Source: Hymenobacter gelipurpurascens
GTDB taxonomy: Bacteria; Bacteroidota; Bacteroidia; Cytophagales; Hymenobacteraceae
Direction of reading: 5' to 3'
Assembly (NCBI RefSeq): GCF_900187375.1
Contig: NZ_FYEW01000001.1
Coordinates: 2,232,001 to 2,296,000, forward strand
Length of the DNA: 64,000 nucleotides
Part shown: piece after piece, positions 58,390-64,000 of the stretch
How the letters are laid out: the number at the start of each line of letters is the position of its first letter
Numbering within the stretch: position 1 is the stretch's first letter
Position numbers and translations under genes: made by a program
The notes under the pieces: model-generated
The model's input: only the letters and a program-made list of their open reading frames with translations
Database searches by the model: none
What the model was told of the DNA's origin: nothing

Positions 58390-58988
58390 ATGGCTTCTCC
58401 TTTCTCTGAATTCCTACAGCATTATTATCCGGGCCTTTCCTTACGTGCTCCTCTGTTTTATTTGTGCCCAGTAGGTATTCGCTTCGATTTACAAAATGAT
58501 TCGCCTTCCCCTGACGATGAATATTTCCGAGAAGTTGAGCGCCGGGCTACACTCCTATTCTAGTTGTTTATCAACAATGGCGCGGCAAAAGATTTCGAAT
58601 TAAGCATAGCAATTATTTACTCCGTCAATTGCAGCGCTCTAAAAATCAGCTATTCTTTCAACGCATTGGAAATCCGTATCCAAAACACTTTCAATCAGGC
58701 CGTTGGCAGAGAGCAAGCGCCACTACTACTGCGGCGCAGTTGCCTTACGCAGCCATTCTACGCGCGATTAGTCATCAGGATTTTCGCTCCCGCAAACACC
58801 TGAATACACTGCATGGAGAAACATATTTTTTCAATCAGCGCACAAGTCTTCTTTTTCACATTTATGACGACCGCGGCGTAGATGTACTTGGCCCTACTGC
58901 AGCTTCCTTACATCCTCTGTACGAAACCTATAACCGCTGGATTCTGGAGTACGACCGACCTAGGATCAATACTTTGTTCGGGGCTTAG
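58390..58988 (+). pseudogene. Frameshifted DUF3885-family gene
   Basis: The first part (from the ATG at 58390) reads SPFSEFLQHYYPGLSLRAPL, FYLCPVGIRFDLQNDSPS and REVERRATLLF, then TAG at 58561. The second part continues in another frame: TPILVVYQQWRGKR, SNYLLRQLQRSKN, QDFRSRKHLNTLHGETYFF, LLFHIYDDRGVDVLGP and PLYETYNRWILEYDRPRINT, the DUF3885 C-terminal signature (YDDRG.DV and WiLdYDR). Joining them needs a frame change and restoration of about ten missing residues around 58545-58562. So the gene is disrupted, probably by a small deletion, or carries a sequencing error. Function of the family is unknown. Confidence 0.8.
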
Positions 58989-59058
58989 GCCTAGAATTTC
59001 TGTTGCTGCGGTATGGAATCCGGGTAGATAGTGCATCTGAAAGGCATACCCTCCTCTC

Positions 59059-59979
59059 ATGAAACAACTGCTACTGCTTTGTCTGTCCCTGTTCTTACAA
59101 GTCAAGTCTCTAGCCCAACAGCCACAAGTAACCGGCCGTGTATTCGACGACAAGACTGGCCTAGGCCTACCTGGCGTCACTGTTTTGCAGCAAGGCACTT
59201 CTAATGGCATCTCCTCCGAATTTGACGGCCGTTTTACGCTAAGCCTAGAGGCAGGCACCGACAGCGTGATGCTTCAGGTTTCCTCCATTGGCTATCAGTC
59301 CCAGGAATTGCGGGTAGCGGCTGGCAGTAACATAGTGGTGCGGCTCCTGGAATCACCGGGCCTCTACTACTGCGACTTATGCGTTCTGCCAAAATTGGCT
59401 ACCGGCCTTTCCAGCGGTTTGCTGTATACCCCCGTGGGCGGATCCATACAGGTATTTGGCGAAGGCCTGTTTGGGAAACCGGTATCTGCCACGGTGAACT
59501 ATCGCACTAATCTGAGCCGGAATCATGCCCTGACGACCACTCTAAGCCTACCTCCTTTGTTTCCCAGGAAACGCCTGCATTTCCGGGAAAACCTAGTATT
59601 CCAACGGCTGCGTATCGCGGCCACTGACCTCGATTTTAGCAGTTACTTGGCTACCGCCGACGTAGGGTTTTACCGCATTGGCGGCGTGCGCCTACCCGAT
59701 CTGCTAGTTGGCGTAGGGTATGGCCGGTACCGCTCAACGGGCCTGCACGAGACGCGTCTCAATTCAAGAGCGGGTTATTGCATGGGAGTGCGAGGCGAGT
59801 TCCTGCCCGATTCGTTTGGGCTTACTGGCTATGCGCTGGCCACTCGATGGCCCGGTTACTGGCAGCTTAGGGGGCAGCTCATGTACAGCTTCAATATTCA
59901 CTACAAAATTGGGGTCGAATTCCAAGTCCTGCGCTCCTACAAAGAAGTGTCTGTAATCCTGAACCGCTTCTTCTACTAG
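59059..59979 (+). CDS. CarboxypepD_reg-like outer-surface protein
   Basis: 306 residues with a signal peptide (KQLLLLCLSLFLQVKSLA). The first 80 mature residues are a carboxypeptidase-regulatory-like Ig fold: QVTGRVFDDKTGLGLPGVTV, LQQGTSNGISSEFDGRFTLS, SVMLQVSSIGYQSQELRVAA. The rest has beta-barrel-like alternation (NHALTTTLSLPPL, FPRKRLHFRENLVFQRLRIA, RYRSTGLHETRLNSRAGYCM), so it could sit in the outer membrane. This N-domain is typical of SusC-like receptors, but the protein is far too short to be one. Confidence 0.72.
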   Translation: MKQLLLLCLSLFLQVKSLAQQPQVTGRVFDDKTGLGLPGVTVLQQGTSNGISSEFDGRFTLSLEAGTDSVMLQVSSIGYQSQELRVAAGSNIVVRLLESPGLYYCDLCVLPKLATGLSSGLLYTPVGGSIQVFGEGLFGKPVSATVNYRTNLSRNHALTTTLSLPPLFPRKRLHFRENLVFQRLRIAATDLDFSSYLATADVGFYRIGGVRLPDLLVGVGYGRYRSTGLHETRLNSRAGYCMGVRGEFLPDSFGLTGYALATRWPGYWQLRGQLMYSFNIHYKIGVEFQVLRSYKEVSVILNRFFY

Positions 59980-59995
59980 CTCCCAAGCACAAAAA

Positions 59996-60019
59996 AGCCC
60001 GACCAAATTGGCCGGGCTT
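59996..60019 (-). terminator. Terminator after fabI
   Basis: On the minus strand AAGCCCGGCCAA-TTTGGTCGGGCTT is followed by TTTTGTG. It lies 24 bp after the fabI stop. Confidence 0.8.
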
Positions 60020-60042
60020 CCTCTTCGCTAACAACGACTGGC

Positions 60043-60864
60043 CTAGGCCTTGCTGTTCGTAATCAGTTCCACGATTTCCTCCGAGATGCCGGTGGTGCTG
60101 AAACCGCCGTCGTGCATGAGGTTCTGCATGGTCACGTAGCGAGTCAGGTCCGAGAACAGCGAAATGCAGTAGTCGGCGCACGCTTCGGCGGGGGCGTTGC
60201 CCAGCGGCGAAAGGCGGTCGGCGTACTCGTAGAACGCATCGAAACCGCTGATGCCGGTGCCGGCCGTGGTTTTGGTAGGCGACTGCGAAACCGTGTTCAC
60301 GCGCACTTTCTTCAGCTTACCCAAGCGCTGGCCGTAGCTGCGAGCAATGCTCTCGAGCATAGCTTTGGCCTGCGACATATCGGTGTAGTCAAGGAAAGCC
60401 CGCTGCGCCGCGATGTACGACAGCGCTACCACCGAGCCCCACTCATTGAAGGCATCCTGCTTTTCGGCCACGGCCAGCATGCGGTGCAAGGAAAGCGCCG
60501 ATACATCCAGCGTCTTCTGGTACCACTCGTAGTTCAGCTCGCCGTAGTGCTTGCCCTTCCGAATGTTGGCGCTCATGCCAATGCTGTGCAGCACGAAGTC
60601 AATTTTGCCACCAAAGTGCTCCTGCGTGCCGCTGAACAGCTTCTCCAGGTCCTCCATGGAAGTAGCATCGGCCGGAATGATGGGCGCGTTGCACTGCTCC
60701 GAAAGCTTGTTGATTTCGCCCATCCGCATAGCGAGGGGGGCGTTGGTGAGCACAAAGCGGGCACCTTCGGCGTGGGCCTTCAGGGCTACTTTCCAGGCAA
60801 TAGATTCTTCGTTGAGAGCACCAGAAATGATGCCGACCTTACCAGCCAGTAGGTTGTTGGACAT
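60043..60864 (-). CDS. fabI: Enoyl-ACP reductase (NADH) FabI
   Basis: 273 residues. The SDR-type fold starts LLAGKVGIISGALNEESIAW; IDFVLHSIGMSANIRKGKHY and VVALSYIAAQRAFLDYTDMS, then QAKAMLESIAR, hold the catalytic Tyr-x6-Lys. VRVNTVSQSPTKTTAGTGIS follows. It reduces the enoyl-ACP double bond at the end of each fatty-acid elongation cycle. The conserved Ala/Gly near the start (GALNEESIAW) corresponds to the triclosan-binding loop region. Downstream of recN but separated by a repeat region (60868-61007). Confidence 0.94.
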   Translation of the reverse strand: MSNNLLAGKVGIISGALNEESIAWKVALKAHAEGARFVLTNAPLAMRMGEINKLSEQCNAPIIPADATSMEDLEKLFSGTQEHFGGKIDFVLHSIGMSANIRKGKHYGELNYEWYQKTLDVSALSLHRMLAVAEKQDAFNEWGSVVALSYIAAQRAFLDYTDMSQAKAMLESIARSYGQRLGKLKKVRVNTVSQSPTKTTAGTGISGFDAFYEYADRLSPLGNAPAEACADYCISLFSDLTRYVTMQNLMHDGGFSTTGISEEIVELITNSKA

Positions 60865-60867
60865 GTG

Positions 60868-61007
60868 GTGAGATTGTGAGCTTGTGAAGTTGTGAAAGGT
60901 AGGTGGCCCTGCCGCGGCTTCGGATGCAACAGTTGGCCCCAGACCGCGCCATAGTGGTTAGGCGACGCCAAGTTAGCTATTCACAAATTCACAATTCCAC
61001 AACTTCG
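60868..61007. repeat. Seven-base periodic inverted repeat between recN and fabI
   Basis: The left block 60868-60898 reads GTGAGATTGTGAGCTTGTGA and continues AGTTGTGAAAG; the right block 60979-61007 reads TCACAAATTCACAATTCCAC and continues AACTTC. Both are built of a near-heptameric unit (TTGTGAA) and are inverted relative to each other, with 80 bp between them. They can form a large stem. Confidence 0.7.
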
Positions 61008-61011
61008 CTTT

Positions 61012-62685
61012 CTACCCCACCAATTCTTCCCCGCGCATAGCCAATAATTCGCGGGCGCTCTGGAAGGCATTCTGGCTGGGATTGGCACCGGAAATCATCT
61101 GGGCAATTTCCTGGATGCGCTCATCCAGATTCAGCGGCCGGATGCGGCTCACGGTGCGGTCGGCGCGGTCTTCCTTGTACACGAAGTAGTGGGCGTCGCC
61201 GGCGGCGGCCATCTGCGGCAAGTGGCTGATGGCAATAAGCTGGTGCTTGCGGGCCATCTGCTGCATCATGCGGCCCACTTTCACGGCAATTTCGCCGCTG
61301 ATACCCGTATCGATTTCATCGAATACAATGGTCGGGAGAGCCGTTTTGTCGGCCAACATATACTTGATGCATAGCATCAGGCGCGAAAACTCACCACCGG
61401 AAGCAGACTTGCTCAGAGTCTGCGGCTGAGCACCTTTGTTGGCCGTAAACAGAATGCTGATAATATCAATGCCGCTGGCAGCCGGAGCACTGGCCTGGTG
61501 CTGCACCACAATGCGCGAGTGTGGCATGCCCAGCTCTGCCAATAGGCCTACCAGCTCTTTCTCAAACTTCGGGAACACCTTACGGCGCGACTCCGACAGG
61601 CGAGTGGCCTGCTTGGTCACAGCAGCCAAAGAAGCTTCCACATCACGGCGCAGGCGCGAAATCTGCTTATCAAGGTTTAGCACGGAGCCCACTTTGTCGC
61701 GCAGCTCGGAGCGAACGGCCAGCAGGGCCACTACATCGCGCACCTGGTGTTTGCGCTGCAGGCTATACAGCACATTGAGGCGGCCTTGCAGCTCATCTAT
61801 GCGGGCCGGGTCTCCTTCCGTACGACGCTCGGCGGCCTCAATCTCGTCGGAAATATCGTGCAGCTCAATCAGGCAGCTATCTAGGCGCTGCTTGAGGTCT
61901 TTGAATGAATCAGCATACGCCGACACCTGGCCTAGGAGCGTGGCCGCTTCCTTTAGGCCACTGGTTACGCAGTACTCGCTTTCCGTTAGGCTTTGCATGG
62001 CCTGTGTCAGCTTATACTTGATTTCTTCGGCGTGCTCCAGCTGTTTTACTTCTTGCTCTACCTCCTCCTGGTTTTCATTATCGAGGCGGGCATCTTCCAG
62101 CTCACTAAGCAGGAACGTGTGATAATCCAGCTCCTTGTTGGCCTGTGCAACCTGGTCTTCCAGTGCCTTCAGGTCGGCTTCCAGCTTGCGGTATTGGCGG
62201 TGGGCATTGCTGTACTGGGCCCGGGTAGGCACTAGGCCAGCGTACAAGTCCAGCAGGTTGAGCTGAAACACCGCGTCGCCGAGCAGCAGCGTGTCGTGCT
62301 GGGAGTGGATGTCCATCAGGTTGGCCCCGATGTTGCGCAGCGTTTCCAGCGTTACGGGCGTGTCGTTCACGAAGGCCCGTGACTTACCCGCCGGACTAAT
62401 CTCGCGGCGCAAGATGCACTGCGTATCGTAGTCGAGGTCTTCGGCTTCGAAGATGTCCTGGAGCTGGTAGCTGGAGATGTTGAACTGGCCTTCAATCACG
62501 CATTTTTTCTCCGTATCAAAGAGCATACGCGAGTCGGCGCGGTTGCCAAGCAGCAGGCCAATGGCGCCGAGCATAATGGACTTGCCGGCGCCGGTTTCAC
62601 CCGTAATAATGTTGAGAAGAGCTGAAGGCCGTAGCTCCAGCTGCTCGATCAAGGCGTAGTTGCGAATGCGCAGGTCAACCAGCAT
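61012..62685 (-). CDS. recN: DNA repair protein RecN
   Basis: 557 residues. SMC-type ATPase: LVDLRIRNYALIEQLELRPS, ITGETGAGKSIMLGAIGLLL with Walker A, DIHSQHDTLLLGD, a long coiled coil (about 150-370; LEDQVAQANKELDYHTF, VEQEVKQLEHAEEIKYKL) and the signature SKSASGGEFSRLMLCIKYML, Walker B PTIVFDEIDTGISGEIAVKV. It organises broken DNA ends for recombinational repair. Usual family length. Directly downstream of the DUF4835 gene. Confidence 0.95.
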   Translation of the reverse strand: MLVDLRIRNYALIEQLELRPSALLNIITGETGAGKSIMLGAIGLLLGNRADSRMLFDTEKKCVIEGQFNISSYQLQDIFEAEDLDYDTQCILRREISPAGKSRAFVNDTPVTLETLRNIGANLMDIHSQHDTLLLGDAVFQLNLLDLYAGLVPTRAQYSNAHRQYRKLEADLKALEDQVAQANKELDYHTFLLSELEDARLDNENQEEVEQEVKQLEHAEEIKYKLTQAMQSLTESEYCVTSGLKEAATLLGQVSAYADSFKDLKQRLDSCLIELHDISDEIEAAERRTEGDPARIDELQGRLNVLYSLQRKHQVRDVVALLAVRSELRDKVGSVLNLDKQISRLRRDVEASLAAVTKQATRLSESRRKVFPKFEKELVGLLAELGMPHSRIVVQHQASAPAASGIDIISILFTANKGAQPQTLSKSASGGEFSRLMLCIKYMLADKTALPTIVFDEIDTGISGEIAVKVGRMMQQMARKHQLIAISHLPQMAAAGDAHYFVYKEDRADRTVSRIRPLNLDERIQEIAQMISGANPSQNAFQSARELLAMRGEELVG

Positions 62686-62836
62686 AGCAATTCCAAATGA
62701 GGGCCGGGCAGCCGGCCATAGCTGAGAAAGAGAGAAGCTACTACACCGCCCATGAGAGGAGGCATAGTAGCTTCAACAAAGCTACTAACTCATTTAGTCA
62801 GATACTACTATTATTCGCAAAAGATACTAAATTTTC

Positions 62837-63757
62837 TTACGGCTGCCGTACAATCGACTGGTACTTAGCCGAATTAGTAGGATCAACCTCCGAGAGCAAT
62901 GTAGCCACTGCTACCTTCTGCTGCTGGTCGGGGCTGCTGCGGAACACGTTGGCAATTTCGTCGGATTTGGTGGTAAAAAACGACCGTGCCAGCAACGTGC
63001 CTGGCCTACGCTGCACCGCCTGCTGCACGCCTTGCAAGGCTGTGGCAATGCTGGCACGAGCTTCCTCCGGCTTCGTGATAAAGATATCCATTCCGCGGCG
63101 GTAGTAGGCGTAAATACCCGTCCGGAACGCTTCCAGCTGCGGATCCTGCAGGTTATTAAGCAGCCAATAGCGGTTATCGGGGCCCAAGTCTTTCCAGCCG
63201 TCGTCTTGCTCGTTGGTTGAGTTCTGCGAAGCAGCATTTGACAGCACAATCCGCGCCCGATCATAATATGGTGAGCCCCCTAGCGATGCAAAACTGTCTT
63301 GATCCATGCCAATAATGATATAGGCGTAGAAGGTCAGCAAGGAGGATAGGTTACCGACAAACGTGTTTTCGGAGTAATCTATGGGGTTTTGTGGCGTGTA
63401 GTTGAACCTCCAGCTCGGATCGGCGAAGCTGAGCAGATTGGTTTCGTAGCCGGTGCCGTATACGGGGCGGGTGCTTAGTACACGTACCGTGGCCACATAC
63501 GTGCCGTTCTGCGGAATCTGGCGGATACCCACGAAAAAGCGGCACCGTATTTTCTCCTGCGGACGATACGTTTGCCGCGTGAAGGAGCGCGTATTCAGAA
63601 ACGTCTGCATGTCGTTCTGCATCTGCTGCACCAGCTGGCGGTCCGAGATGGTCACGTTTTCCGTCGTGACGCGCACCTCGGCCAGAAGTTCCTGCGCGCG
63701 AACCGGGTAAGCCAGTAGCAGAGGCAGCAGCAGGAGCAACAGGGAGAGTTTACGCAT
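62837..63757 (-). CDS. DUF4835-family secreted protein
   Basis: 306 residues from the ATG at 63757, with a signal peptide (RKLSLLLLLLPLLLAYPVRA). QELLAEVRVTTENVTISDRQ, FLNTRSFTRQTYRPQEKIRC, RFNYTPQNPIDYSENTFVGN, LLTFYAYIIIGMDQDSFASL and YYRRGMDIFITKPEEARASI match the family that is found next to coaBC and recN in Bacteroidota. Function not established. The start overlaps the coaBC stop by eight bases, so translation is coupled. Confidence 0.88.
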   Translation of the reverse strand: MRKLSLLLLLLPLLLAYPVRAQELLAEVRVTTENVTISDRQLVQQMQNDMQTFLNTRSFTRQTYRPQEKIRCRFFVGIRQIPQNGTYVATVRVLSTRPVYGTGYETNLLSFADPSWRFNYTPQNPIDYSENTFVGNLSSLLTFYAYIIIGMDQDSFASLGGSPYYDRARIVLSNAASQNSTNEQDDGWKDLGPDNRYWLLNNLQDPQLEAFRTGIYAYYRRGMDIFITKPEEARASIATALQGVQQAVQRRPGTLLARSFFTTKSDEIANVFRSSPDQQQKVAVATLLSEVDPTNSAKYQSIVRQP

Positions 63758-64000
63758 GGTGAGAGAGGCGGGCAAGAACTGTCTGAACAATGTCGCGGGC
63801 CACATCGGCTTTGGGCTTCAACTCAAAGGTAGTGATTTGGCCCCCTGCCTCCAGCAGCGTCACCTTGTTGGTATCGTGGCGGAAACCGGCCCCAGCATCG
63901 CGCAAGGAGTTCAGCACCACCAGATCAAAGTTTTTGCGCCGAAGCTTATCGAGGGCGTAGGCCTGCTCGTTTGTAGTCTCCAACGCAAAACCCACGGAAT
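63750..64000 (-). CDS. coaBC: Phosphopantothenoylcysteine synthetase/decarboxylase, C-terminal end (partial)
   Basis: The frame runs off the right window edge. The visible end contains SVGFALETTNEQAYALDKLR, RKNFDLVVLNSLRDAGAGFR, HDTNKVTLLEAGGQITTFEL and KPKADVARDIVQTVLAR, the C-terminal part of the CoaB ligase domain (VGFAlET, N-S..d.gagF, TN-v.li). CoaBC makes 4'-phosphopantetheine from phosphopantothenate and cysteine in coenzyme A synthesis. The gene order coaBC–DUF4835–recN is a Bacteroidota arrangement; rpoZ and a BamD-like gene would be expected further right. Confidence 0.88.
   Translation of the reverse strand, partial: SVGFALETTNEQAYALDKLRRKNFDLVVLNSLRDAGAGFRHDTNKVTLLEAGGQITTFELKPKADVARDIVQTVLARLSHHA

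Noticed and set aside
60112-60852. A 246-residue plus-strand frame opposite fabI
   Set aside because: Arg/His/Val-rich antisense shadow; FabI on the other strand has full motifs.
1-64000. CRISPR arrays, rRNA genes, insertion sequences or a plasmid origin
   Set aside because: I looked for regularly spaced identical repeats, rRNA-like conserved segments and transposase genes and saw none.

Overview
The window looks like a Bacteroidota chromosome of the Cytophagales/Hymenobacter type. The inference rests on a coaBC–DUF4835–recN run, a peptide resembling the N-terminal half of GWxTD proteins, a CarboxypepD_reg-like protein, a LytTR regulator paired with a His-kinase of the LytS type, scarce Shine-Dalgarno sites and promoters resembling TTTG-N19-TAnnTTTG. 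The genus is an inference. The six-base motif GGCCTA/TAGGCC is iterated throughout the chromosomal part, in coding and intergenic DNA.

1 to about 14.9 kb is the right part of a temperate prophage, cut by the left window edge. It starts inside a portal-like gene, continues with a connector-like protein and an 801-residue tail protein carrying an IPT/TIG, a PKD and an SGNH/GDSL esterase domain. A surface-modification block follows: three different acyltransferase-3 membrane proteins (3.9-8.7 kb), two of them in a tandemly duplicated cassette with paralogous 63-residue peptides. Next come a lysis cassette (small TM/coiled-coil protein, holin-like protein, secreted endolysin-like protein, lipoprotein with a C-terminal TM that fits a unimolecular spanin), a family 2 glycosyltransferase, a few unknown small genes, and a tyrosine integrase beside tRNA-Ser(UGA), the probable attachment site.

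14.9-24.6 kb: two tRNA-Ser genes, a BrkB/YihY membrane protein, a YbgC-type thioesterase, MltG, threonylcarbamoyl-AMP synthase (Sua5/YrdC), an LpxL-like acyltransferase with a secreted partner, a WbqC-family protein and ClpC. 24.8-33.2 kb: acyl-CoA carboxylase beta subunit, an M42 aminopeptidase, a metal-chelate binding protein, an aroB-aroA pair and proline dehydrogenase. 33.3-46.3 kb: a glycine-zipper stress-type protein, a Prc-like S41 protease, an unknown 345-residue protein, LysS, two YtxH proteins, a Kazal lipoprotein, a cupin, a LytTR two-component pair and a dienelactone-hydrolase-like protein. 46.4-60 kb: lipoproteins, an M28 peptidase, alpha/beta hydrolases, an ABC exporter, an orphan barstar-like protein, an ACT-domain protein, a pectinesterase, a broken DUF3885 gene and a CarboxypepD_reg-like protein. 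60-64 kb: fabI, recN, a DUF4835 protein and the 3' end of coaBC, all on the minus strand.

The most notable content is the prophage's combination of an esterase-bearing tail protein with three O-acyltransferases and a glycosyltransferase, which suggests receptor modification and superinfection exclusion; a family of tiny membrane-like ORFs with similarity continuing past stop codons; and the iterated GGCCTA motif, which is much sparser in the prophage than in its host flanks. All functional statements come from reading motifs by eye; no database search or structure prediction was run.
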